Source: Levilactobacillus angrenensis
GTDB taxonomy: Bacteria > Bacillota > Bacilli > Lactobacillales > Lactobacillaceae
DNA: 64,000 nt
Reading direction: 5' to 3'
Assembly: GCF_003946085.1 (NCBI RefSeq)
Contig: NZ_RHOB01000004.1
Coordinates: forward strand, 1-64,000
Shown here: one piece after another, positions 42,998-51,147 of the stretch
Layout of the letters: each line of letters opens with the position of its first letter
Numbering within the stretch: position 1 is the stretch's first letter
Made by a program: the position numbers and the translations under genes
Notes under the pieces: model-generated
Told to the model about the DNA's origin: nothing
Databases searched by the model: none
The model's input: only the letters and a program-made list of their open reading frames with translations

Positions 42998-43035
42998 AAA
43001 AAAACGGCCGCCCACATTTACCAGCGGCGGTCGTT
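42998..43035 (-). terminator. Terminator of ftsY
   Basis: Minus-strand AACGACCGCC/GGGCGGCCGTT stem followed by TTTTT, 12 bp after the ftsY stop. Confidence 0.85.
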
Positions 43036-43046
43036 TACCCTAAAGC

Positions 43047-44522
43047 TTAAGCCTTTTTGTCTAAAGCATTCACGTCGATCAAGCCCTTGAACAAGCCGTA
43101 GACGAACTCGTTCGGGTCAAATGGCCGTAAGTCTGAGATTTGTTCACCCAGACCAATGAACTTCACGGGAACGTGCAACTCGTTGCGAATCGCTAAGACG
43201 ATTCCCCCACGGGCAGTCCCATCCAGCTTGGTCAAGACGATTCCCGTCACGTCCGTGGATTCCTTGAACAGCTTAGCCTGCGTCAAGGCGTTTTGCCCGG
43301 TCGTCGCATCCAAGACCAGTAAGACTTCGTGCGGGGCATCCGGAATTTCCCGGGTGATGATTCGTTTCATCTTTTCCAGCTCGTTCATCAAGTTGACCTT
43401 GTTTTGTAGCCGGCCCGCGGTATCCACGAATAAGATGTCGTAGTCTTCCTTCTTGGCCTTTTGGACAGCGTCAAAGACGACTGCGGCGGGATCCGATTGC
43501 GGTTTACCCGTCACAATGTCCACGTCAGCCCGTTTGGCCCAGACGTCCAATTGCTCGGTCGCCCCGGCTCGGAACGTATCGGCCGCCGCCAACAAGACCT
43601 TCTTACCCGCTTGGTGGTACCGGTTGGCCATTTTCCCAATAGTCGTGGTCTTACCGACACCGTTGACCCCGACAAACAAGATCACGGTCGGCCCGTCAGT
43701 CGCCATGTTCAACGCGGTACTTTCGTTATTCCCGGCTGCATCATAGATTTCGACCAACTTTTCCACCACGACATTTTGCACGTCCGCGGACTTCTTGGCG
43801 TTTTGAAGTTTGACCTCATCGCGCAACTCATCACTGAGCTTGACGGCCATATCAAAACCAACATCGGCACCAATCAAGGTCTCTTCCAAGTCATCGAAGA
43901 AGCTCTCATCAACGTGCCGGAAGTTGGCCAACAAGGCGTTCAGCCGCTGACCAAACGTGGTCCGGGTCTTTTCCAGCCCTTGGTCATAAAGCTGTTCATC
44001 CGTCTTCTCAGTGGGAGCGTCTGCATCAGTCGCCTCAGCCGGGGCAGTCGAAGTGGCGGCCGCTGACGTCTCTGTTGCGGCTGGCGCCTCACTAGTGGCT
44101 GCGGATGCTGGTGTGACATCAGGTGTTTCAGTCGGTGCTGCGGGGGCTGGGGCCTCACTGGCAGCGGCTGAACTGACTGGCGCCGTGCTTTCGGCAGTTA
44201 CCGGTGCCTCGCTAGCAGTCGAGACCGGCGTTGCTGAAGCAGCCGGGGCGACCGAAGCGGCACTGGAAACCGGCGTGCTAGTCGCGACAGACTCTGCGGC
44301 TGACTGTGCCGCTTCACTGGCACTAGATTCTGGTGTACTGGACTCCGGTGTCGCACTGCTAGGGGCCTCACTGACCGCCGCACTACTGGCAACAGGATTG
44401 ACACTACTAGCGCTGTCCAGTGTCGCTTGGCTAGCGGCAGAAACGGCCGCCTCACTACTAGCCGGCGCCTCACTGGTCGGCTCTTTTTTGGCGCGCCGAC
44501 GAAAAATATCAAATAATCCCAT
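43047..44522 (-). CDS. ftsY: Signal recognition particle receptor FtsY
   Basis: A 491-residue SRP GTPase. Residues 1-15 are basic (MGLFDIFRRRAKKE), 16-170 are a low-complexity Ala/Ser/Pro/Thr/Glu tract, and the NG domain runs from about 175: GVNGVGKTTTIGKM at 285-298, DTAGRLQNK, and TKLDGTARGG. It targets ribosomes carrying signal sequences to the Sec translocon. Start overlaps the smc stop (TAATG). The long tract replaces the acidic A domain of other FtsY proteins and is unusual in its composition. Confidence 0.95.
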   Translation of the reverse strand: MGLFDIFRRRAKKEPTSEAPASSEAAVSAASQATLDSASSVNPVASSAAVSEAPSSATPESSTPESSASEAAQSAAESVATSTPVSSAASVAPAASATPVSTASEAPVTAESTAPVSSAAASEAPAPAAPTETPDVTPASAATSEAPAATETSAAATSTAPAEATDADAPTEKTDEQLYDQGLEKTRTTFGQRLNALLANFRHVDESFFDDLEETLIGADVGFDMAVKLSDELRDEVKLQNAKKSADVQNVVVEKLVEIYDAAGNNESTALNMATDGPTVILFVGVNGVGKTTTIGKMANRYHQAGKKVLLAAADTFRAGATEQLDVWAKRADVDIVTGKPQSDPAAVVFDAVQKAKKEDYDILFVDTAGRLQNKVNLMNELEKMKRIITREIPDAPHEVLLVLDATTGQNALTQAKLFKESTDVTGIVLTKLDGTARGGIVLAIRNELHVPVKFIGLGEQISDLRPFDPNEFVYGLFKGLIDVNALDKKA

Positions 44523-47500
44523 TAGGATTGCTTCCTTTCCTGAGTGGTTTCTTGGTCCAAATCAACGGCGACCATTTTCGAGACGCCGGATTCTTGCATC
44601 GTGACCCCGTAAAGGATATCGGCTTGCACCATGGTTTCCTTACGATGGGTGATCACGATAAATTGCGTTTGATCTTGGAATTGGTGGATGTAGCGGGCAA
44701 ACCGGGTCACGTTGGCCGGGTCCAGCGCCGCCTCCACTTCATCGAGGATACAAAACGGGACAGGTTGTACTTGTAAGATGGCAAATAACAAGGTGATGGC
44801 TGTCAATGCCCGTTCGCCCCCAGAAAGTAAGCCCATGTTCTGGAACTTCTTGCCCGGTGGCTGGGCCATGATGTCCACACCCGTCGTCAACAAATCATGC
44901 GGGTCGGTCAAGACCAGTTCGGCCTTACCGCCGCCAAACATCTGCTTAAACGTCGCGGTAAATTTCGCCGCAACTTGGTCGAAACTCGCTTTGAAGCGAC
45001 TCTTGACCTGCCCATCGAGTTCGGTCATGGTTGCCGTCAATTGTTCCTTGGCTGTGACCAGATCATCGCGCTGTTGGGTCAAAAAGTCGTAGCGTTCCTT
45101 GACCTCGCGATACTCGTCGATGGCGTTCAAATTGACCGTACCGATTTCGTCTAAGCCTTTCTTCAACAGCTTCAACTGTACGGCCAGTTCATCAGCCGGC
45201 AAGTCGCTCACGTCTTGTTCCGCAGCGGCCAAGCTCAATTGGTATTTCTCAGCCAATTGATTCTGTTGCTGGTCGATCAGCGCGGCCAGCCGGGTCTGTT
45301 GGACCTGGGCCGCTTGGAAATCATCGTTGGCCAGCTGTAAAAGGCCGCTGGTCCGTTGATTAGCCGTTTCGGCAGCCGCCAGCTGGTCATTGACCGTGGT
45401 CAATTGCTCATCGGTAGCCGTCAATGCCTGTTGCACAGTTTCCCGGTCAGCTTGGGCCTGGGCCAACTGCTGCTTAGCTGCGGCCGGTGTCAACGCGGTT
45501 TGCTGCGTCAACGCGGTCAGCTGGGCGGACACGGTTTTCACCTGGTCTTGGTCAGCCGAAATGTCCGCTTGCAACGACGTCACCGTGTCTTGTTGCTGTT
45601 GGTGGCGTTCCTTGGCGCCGGCTAGCCAGGTTTGTTTGGCTGTTAGGGCCGCTTGTTTTTGCGACTGTTCCGCCGTGACCATGGTGATTTTCTGCTGTAA
45701 ATCCGTAATCGCTTGTTCCGTCTCGGCCACTTGAGCTTCGCCGGCTTGAATCTGCTGAGCCAGTTGACTGCTTTGGTCATCTGCGTCGCTGGCTTGGGCC
45801 TGTTGAATTTCTAATTCAGCCGCCTTGACCTGCCGATTGGCCTGGTCTAACGTCGTTTGGGCGCTCGCCAAGCGGTCGTCTAATTGACGACACTTTGGCT
45901 GCAGGTCATTGATGGTACTTTGGAGGCGCTGACTGGTCTGCTCACTGGTTGCCAATGCCGCCCGCTGCGCCTTGATCTTGGCCTCTTGGGCCGTCAATGA
46001 CTGCTGCATTTGGGCAATGTTGGCCTGCAATTGCTGGAGTTCCTGTTGCTGGCGGAGGACGCTACTATGGTTCTGCCGCGTTTGCCCCCCCGTAATGGCC
46101 CCGCTGGCACTAACCACGTCACCGGCCAGGCTCACCACGCGATACCGGTGGTGGATGCGCTGGCTGATGGCAACGGCCGTGTCTAGGTTGGCCGCAAAAA
46201 TCGTGGTCCCCAACAGGTAGGCCAAAATCGTTTCCGCGGACCGATTGATTTTGACCAAATCACTGCCGACGCCGAGAAAGCCCGGCAGATTGCGGACCTG
46301 TTGTAACGTACTGTGGTCCATTTGCCGGCCCCGTACCGTGCTTAACGGCAGGAAGGTGGCCCGCCCAGCTCGGTGTTCTCGCAAATAGCCAACCGCTGCT
46401 TTGGCCGTAGTCTCATCATCGACCACAACTTGTTGCAGCTGGCCACCCAAGGCGTATTCCACCGCGGTGGTGTAGCGTTCCGGTACTTCCAGCAATTCGG
46501 AGACCGCCCCGAGTAATCCCCGGAAATGGTCCCGTTGCTTTAAAATGGCGCGGACCCCTTGGTAGAAACCGCCATATTCAGCGGAGGACGCCTGTTGGCT
46601 CGCGGCCTTGGTCTGTGCCCGTTGGTAGACTTCGAGGGCTGCTTGCCAGTTGTGCTGGAGCGTTTGGTACTGTTGCTGGTGCTGTTGGTACGCGCCGGCT
46701 TCGGTATCTAACGCTTGTTCGGCTTGGTTCAACGCCTTTTTTTGCGTCTTGGCTTGTGCCGTCAGTTCGGTGACCGTCTGTTGGGCCGCTCTCGCCTTGT
46801 CCTGCAGGGTCGCTAGCTGAGCCGCCACCCGTTGGCCTTGTTGCTGTAAGCGTTCTTGATTTTGTTGTAAATATTGGCGTTGGTTGCGCCAGTTGGCCAC
46901 GGCCTGTTTCTGGTCGAAATACGTCGAGCGCTGGTCTTCCAACTGTTGGCGCAGGGCCGCAATCGTCTGGGGATCCGTGGCTGCCGTCAGTTCTCGGGCT
47001 TCACGTTTCGCCGTCTTCATGGCCGCCGTCAGCTCATCCACGGAAGCCTGGGCTTGGGTCAGGGCTTCTTGGTTAGCGGCCAATTGGTCCTTCAGTGTAG
47101 CCAGTTGGTCCTCTAACCGTTGGCGTTGATCGTCTTGGTGTTTTTGCTGCTCACCGGATAAGTTGACCTGTCCTTGGCGTTGTTCAACCAATTGTGTCGC
47201 CTGGACCAATTGCGCCTGCAAGTCATCTTTTTTCGCTAACAAACTGCTCTGCTGATTCTTGAGCGTCGTGACCGTTTGCGTCTGGGCCTTTTCAGCGGCC
47301 TGATGCTGGGTCACTTGCTGTTGCTTATCAGTGACTTGCGCGTCAGCGGTTTGCTTCTGGGCCATTTCGGTGTGTAATTGCCGCACCAGTTGCGTCCGGT
47401 CCAGCAGCGCAAATTTTTCCTGCTGATCCAAGTAATCTTGGGCCAGGTTACTCTGCTCTTCCAGTGGCTGCACGCGGCCTTCTAGCTCCGCGATGATGTC

Positions 47501-48076
47501 CTCGACCCGGTGTAAATAGGCCATGGTGTCGTCCAGCTCGCGTTGCGCCTTTTCCTTGTGCTTACGGTACTTGTAAACGCCGGCGACTTCTTCAATGATG
47601 TTGCGTCGGTCTTCGGGCTTACTGTTGAAAATGGCTTCAACGCGCCCCTGAGAAATGATGGAGAAGGAGTCTTGCCCCATCCCCGAATCCATCAGGAGTT
47701 CCGTAATGTCCTTGAGCCGACAGCTCTGCCCATTCAATTGGTAATCCGAATCGCCCGAGCGATAGAGGATCCGACTGATGGTCAGTTCCGTGTAATCACT
47801 TTTTAAATAGTGATCGCTATTGTCCAGCGTGATCGACACGGCCGCCCGATTCAACGGGTGCCGGTCAGCCGATCCCGCAAAGATGACGTCGGGCATCTTA
47901 CTTCCCCGCAAGCTTTTGGCGGATTGTTCCCCCAAGACCCACCGAACGGCTTCGGAAATGTTACTCTTACCGCTCCCATTTGGGCCGACGATGCCAGTCA
48001 TCCCCGGCAAAAAGTCAATCCGGGTTTTATCCGCAAAGGACTTGAACCCGCTAATTTCTAATGTCTTTAACCGCAT
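44522..48076 (-). CDS. smc: Chromosome segregation protein SMC
   Basis: An 1184-residue condensin ATPase. Walker A GPNGSGKSNISEA at 32-44, long coiled coils about 165-500 and 680-1010 rich in Gln and Ala, a hinge at about 505-670 with GAITGG-type motifs, and the C-terminal head with LLSGGERALTAI and DEVEAALD. Works with ScpA/ScpB to compact and segregate chromosomes. It is 12 bp downstream of rnc and overlaps ftsY. Confidence 0.96.
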   Translation of the reverse strand: MRLKTLEISGFKSFADKTRIDFLPGMTGIVGPNGSGKSNISEAVRWVLGEQSAKSLRGSKMPDVIFAGSADRHPLNRAAVSITLDNSDHYLKSDYTELTISRILYRSGDSDYQLNGQSCRLKDITELLMDSGMGQDSFSIISQGRVEAIFNSKPEDRRNIIEEVAGVYKYRKHKEKAQRELDDTMAYLHRVEDIIAELEGRVQPLEEQSNLAQDYLDQQEKFALLDRTQLVRQLHTEMAQKQTADAQVTDKQQQVTQHQAAEKAQTQTVTTLKNQQSSLLAKKDDLQAQLVQATQLVEQRQGQVNLSGEQQKHQDDQRQRLEDQLATLKDQLAANQEALTQAQASVDELTAAMKTAKREARELTAATDPQTIAALRQQLEDQRSTYFDQKQAVANWRNQRQYLQQNQERLQQQGQRVAAQLATLQDKARAAQQTVTELTAQAKTQKKALNQAEQALDTEAGAYQQHQQQYQTLQHNWQAALEVYQRAQTKAASQQASSAEYGGFYQGVRAILKQRDHFRGLLGAVSELLEVPERYTTAVEYALGGQLQQVVVDDETTAKAAVGYLREHRAGRATFLPLSTVRGRQMDHSTLQQVRNLPGFLGVGSDLVKINRSAETILAYLLGTTIFAANLDTAVAISQRIHHRYRVVSLAGDVVSASGAITGGQTRQNHSSVLRQQQELQQLQANIAQMQQSLTAQEAKIKAQRAALATSEQTSQRLQSTINDLQPKCRQLDDRLASAQTTLDQANRQVKAAELEIQQAQASDADDQSSQLAQQIQAGEAQVAETEQAITDLQQKITMVTAEQSQKQAALTAKQTWLAGAKERHQQQQDTVTSLQADISADQDQVKTVSAQLTALTQQTALTPAAAKQQLAQAQADRETVQQALTATDEQLTTVNDQLAAAETANQRTSGLLQLANDDFQAAQVQQTRLAALIDQQQNQLAEKYQLSLAAAEQDVSDLPADELAVQLKLLKKGLDEIGTVNLNAIDEYREVKERYDFLTQQRDDLVTAKEQLTATMTELDGQVKSRFKASFDQVAAKFTATFKQMFGGGKAELVLTDPHDLLTTGVDIMAQPPGKKFQNMGLLSGGERALTAITLLFAILQVQPVPFCILDEVEAALDPANVTRFARYIHQFQDQTQFIVITHRKETMVQADILYGVTMQESGVSKMVAVDLDQETTQERKQS

Positions 48077-48088
48077 CGTTAGTCATCC

Positions 48089-48784
48089 TTACTCTTCTTT
48101 CAAATTCGCCAACGCGTGGCGCGCGGCATTTTGTTCCGCGTGTTTCTTCGAGTGGCCGTGGCCCTCGCCCAATAATTTGTCATCCACGTACACGGCGACT
48201 TTGAAGGCCCGGTCATTGTCGGGCCCCTCTTCGTCTAATAACCGGTAATCGATGTCGACCGGCCCGTTTTGTTGGACCAGCTCTTGTAACTCGGTCTTGT
48301 GATCAAAGAACTCATCGAAACGGCCTTCATCCAGCTTGGGGAAGACGACCTTCGTGACAAATGGCACGACTTTTTCCAAGCCTTGGTCCATGTACAGCGC
48401 CCCGATGAAGGATTCAAAAATGTCACATAACAGTGAGTCCCGTTGCCGGGCTTGCGCCTTTTCTTCGCCCTTGCCCAAGCGAATGTACTTGTCGAAATGA
48501 CATTCGCGGGCAAAACTGGCAAAGCTCTGCTCATTGACCATGGCGGCCCGAAGCCGCGTCAAGCGCCCTTGTGGCATCTTAGGGTAGCGCCGGAAAATGT
48601 AATTGGACACGACCAACTGCATCACGGCATCCCCTAAGAATTCGATGCGTTCATAAAATTTCAATCCCTGATTGGGATGTTCGTTGACGTACGAAGCTTG
48701 GGTAAACGCTTCGTCAAGTAACGATTGATCTTTAAAGTGAATATCAAAATTTTCTGCTAACTCTTGATTTAATCCAACAATCAC
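48089..48784 (-). CDS. rnc: Ribonuclease III
   Basis: A 231-residue double-strand-specific endoribonuclease for rRNA and mRNA processing. Catalytic signature ERIEFLGDAV at 45-54, second acidic site DIFESFIGALY near 121, and a C-terminal dsRBD (about 155-228, KKHAEQNAARHAL). Start at 48784 in the rnc-smc-ftsY order common to Firmicutes. Confidence 0.95.
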   Translation of the reverse strand: MIVGLNQELAENFDIHFKDQSLLDEAFTQASYVNEHPNQGLKFYERIEFLGDAVMQLVVSNYIFRRYPKMPQGRLTRLRAAMVNEQSFASFARECHFDKYIRLGKGEEKAQARQRDSLLCDIFESFIGALYMDQGLEKVVPFVTKVVFPKLDEGRFDEFFDHKTELQELVQQNGPVDIDYRLLDEEGPDNDRAFKVAVYVDDKLLGEGHGHSKKHAEQNAARHALANLKEE

Positions 48785-48935
48785 GCGCTAATTCCCTCAT
48801 TTCTGCTCTAAATCTTTCAGTACTCGCTCGTTCATTTGAAGACATACATGTCTATTATACCTGAACCCGGCTCACGCAACGGCAATTTACCAAAAATTTT
48901 CAGTAAATCCCCGAAATCTTCCGCCGTTTAAAGAT

Positions 48936-48974
48936 TGAAAGAGCCCGGGACGAAGTAATCGACGGCCCGGACTC
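48936..48974 (-). terminator. Terminator of acpP
   Basis: Minus-strand GAGTCCGGGCCG/CGTCCCGGGCTC stem followed by TTTCAATC, just after acpP. Confidence 0.65.
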
Positions 48975-48983
48975 GCTCAGTGT

Positions 48984-49235
48984 TTATTTTTCTTGGTTTT
49001 GGTGAGCGTCGATGTAATCAACGACCTCGCCAATCGTGTTTAGCTTCTCGGCATCTTCATCCGAAATCTCAGCGCCAAACGTGTCTTCCAATTCCAACAC
49101 GAATTCCACGAAATCAATGGAGTCAGCGTCTAAATCTTGCTTGAAGTTCAGTTGGTCGTTGATAGCATCCCGGTCGGTTTCAAACCGGTCAGCGATGATG
49201 TCCGCAATCTTGTCAAAAATTTCTGCTTTTGTCAT
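48984..49235 (-). CDS. acpP: Acyl carrier protein
   Basis: An 83-residue acidic protein carrying acyl chains on 4'-phosphopantetheine at Ser39 in DADSIDFVEF; the usual DSL is DSI here. It lies after plsX, which uses acyl-ACP, and before rnc. A second ACP may exist in a fab operon outside the window. Confidence 0.94.
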   Translation of the reverse strand: MTKAEIFDKIADIIADRFETDRDAINDQLNFKQDLDADSIDFVEFVLELEDTFGAEISDEDAEKLNTIGEVVDYIDAHQNQEK

Positions 49236-49310
49236 TGTAATCCCTCACTCACAGTATTCAATAAGTAGTCTAACCGTTTTAGTGGTCCTTGTCTAGCCCA
49301 TTATAGCTGG

Positions 49311-50345
49311 CTACTTCAAGGATTCCTTCAATGCCGCCATCTGGTCACCGTGTTCGGCAAAATACGTGACTAACTGGTCAGCACTCTTGCTGGCGAGCAA
49401 TTCGCGAATCTGACCGATGGTGTTCTTCACCGTTGGCGCCTTCGTGGAGCCGTGGGTCTTGACGACTGGCGCCTTCAAGCCCAACAGGACCGCCCCACCA
49501 TACTGTGAGTAATCCATCGCGCTCTGCACGTTTTTGAAGACCGGCTTTAAGAGGCCCGCCCCCAGCTTACCACCGAGGCCGCCACTCATGATTTCACCCT
49601 TGATCAGCTTCAACATGGATAGCGCCGTGCCTTCGATGGCCTTGAGCGTGGCGTTACCGGTAAAGCCGTCGGTCACGACCACGTCGGCCGCCCCGTTCAA
49701 CAGTTCCCGTGATTCCACGTTGCCGACAAAATTAATTTCGTCCATCGCAGACAAGGCGTCGTGAATGGCGCGGTGGGCCTTGTCGCCCTTGTCCGCTTCG
49801 GTCCCGTTATTCAAGAGGCCCACGCGTGGCTGGGTCACGTGCATCACCGATTGGGCGTAGTACTGGCCCATGATGGCGTACTGGACCACGTTAAACGGCT
49901 TGGTATCGGCATTGGCACCGACGTCTAACATCACGAAGCTAGACTGATCTGGCTTGCGTAAAACGGGCAGTGTCGTGGTCAATCCTGGCCGGTCGATGCC
50001 CTTGATGCGCCCGACGATCAGAAGGCCCGCAGCCAACACGGCGCCGGTATTGCCGGCAGAAAAGAAGGCGTCGGCCTGACCCTCACGCACAGCCGTGGCG
50101 GCCAATACGATACTGGATTGTTTCTTGCGACGTACGGCCCGGACTGGTTCGTCCTCCATGGCAATGACTTCCGGCGCTGAGATCAATTCGATCCGCGTGC
50201 TATCCTGCAACAGCGGTTTGACCTGTTCTTCTTGACCATAGAGTAAAAATTCCAGGTCCGGATAAGCATCCCGGGCCAATTCGATGCCCTTAACGATTTC
50301 TGCGGGGGCGTAATCGCCACCCATTGCGTCTACGGCAATTTTCAT
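49311..50345 (-). CDS. plsX: Phosphate acyltransferase PlsX
   Basis: A 344-residue enzyme converting acyl-ACP to acyl-phosphate, the entry to phosphatidic acid synthesis via PlsY. It opens MKIAVDAMGGDYAPAEIVKG and contains GAVLAAGLLIVGRIKGI and VVTDGFTGNATLKA, both typical. It is followed by acpP, its substrate carrier. An 800-bp repeat-filled gap separates it from recG upstream. Confidence 0.95.
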   Translation of the reverse strand: MKIAVDAMGGDYAPAEIVKGIELARDAYPDLEFLLYGQEEQVKPLLQDSTRIELISAPEVIAMEDEPVRAVRRKKQSSIVLAATAVREGQADAFFSAGNTGAVLAAGLLIVGRIKGIDRPGLTTTLPVLRKPDQSSFVMLDVGANADTKPFNVVQYAIMGQYYAQSVMHVTQPRVGLLNNGTEADKGDKAHRAIHDALSAMDEINFVGNVESRELLNGAADVVVTDGFTGNATLKAIEGTALSMLKLIKGEIMSGGLGGKLGAGLLKPVFKNVQSAMDYSQYGGAVLLGLKAPVVKTHGSTKAPTVKNTIGQIRELLASKSADQLVTYFAEHGDQMAALKESLK

Positions 50346-50435
50346 GAGTACCCTTCCTTTGCATCACGTCTACGTGCTCAGACGGTATTTTTTGGTTTGA
50401 TTAATTTTTTTACTTGGTTGGTGGGGTTGGGCGGA

Positions 50436-50627
50436 GCTGGCGCCTTACCGTTCGCTAAATATGAGCCGGTTCGCTGTGGGCGGACGGGGTGAGCCGAAGA
50501 GCGGTCTCACCACCTCGCCTTTGAGCCGAAGTTCACGTCTCAAAGACGCCAGTTTTCTAAGCGGCTTTACCGCTAAGAAAACTCCCACGGCTGAGTTCAT
50601 ATTTAGCGAACTCACGGCTACGTTTGT
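50436..50627 (+). repeat. Intergenic structured repeat, complete type I copy C
   Basis: Terminal arms GTTCGCTAAATATGA (50450-50464) and its perfect inverse (50597-50611) enclose three hairpins: GGTGAG (50488-50493)/CTCACC (50506-50511); CTTTGAG (50519-50525)/CTCAAAG (50539-50545); and AGTTTTCTAAGCGG (50551-50564)/CCGCTAAGAAAACT (50570-50583). Flanked by GCGCCTTACC and CACGGCTACG. Confidence 0.9.
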
Positions 50628-50745
50628 AGTTCAACCGCAGCAACGGCTAAGAAACCAACCCCTAAGATACAGCATCCTAGACGGCTTATAGCCATGAACC
50701 TAGAACGCTGACCTGACTTACCGACAACGGTTGCGAACACCCACA

Positions 50746-50822
50746 TCGGTCAGCCGAGAGTGGAGCGAAGCTAGGCTCAGCCGGGGAATTTAGTAGCGAC
50801 TTGGGCTACTAAATTGGCTTTA
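50746..50822 (-). repeat. Intergenic structured repeat, type I 3' fragment
   Basis: On the minus strand only the last hairpin, with arms at 50787-50797 and 50805-50815 (AATTTAGTAGC/GCTACTAAATT), and the CGGCTGAGCCTAG tail of a copy like the one at 55848 are present. The 5' half is missing. Confidence 0.75.
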
Positions 50823-50950
50823 TCCCCCAACAACACTTGAACGATTACAGCATAATAGCTTCATACACTACTTTCTCGGCATTATTAAAACCATCAACAC
50901 TAAATTCACCATAACAAATCGATCAGCAGTCAGCATCACCCGCCACAGGT

Positions 50951-51138
50951 AGCCGATAGTTCGACAAATATGGGTTCAGCCGTGGGAGTTCACTTAGCGG
51001 CGGGTTGTGCCGGTTAGTGAACTGGCGTCTTTGAGACGCGTTTTTCGGCTCAAAGCGAGGTGACGAGACCGTCTTTTGGCTCGTCCCGTCCGCCCACCGC
51101 GTTCCAACCCATATTTGTCGAACGGCAAGGCGGCCAGC
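50951..51138 (-). repeat. Intergenic structured repeat, complete type I copy C', inverted to C
   Basis: Terminal arms GTTCGACAAATATGGGTT (50959-50976 on the plus strand) and AACCCATATTTGTCGAAC (51106-51123) are a perfect 18-bp inverse pair. Inside, in minus order: GACGAG/CTCGTC (ends at 51062 and 51085), CTTTGAG/CTCAAAG (51029-51055) and AGTTCACT/AGTGAACT (50987-51023). It faces copy C head to head across 340 bp. Confidence 0.9.
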
Positions 51139-51147
51139 ATCCACTAA

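Noticed and set aside
44011-44604. A 197-codon Ala/Ser/Val-rich ORF on the plus strand
   Set aside because: It is antisense to the low-complexity tract of ftsY; the codon bias of that tract keeps the opposite frame open. No Shine-Dalgarno sequence.
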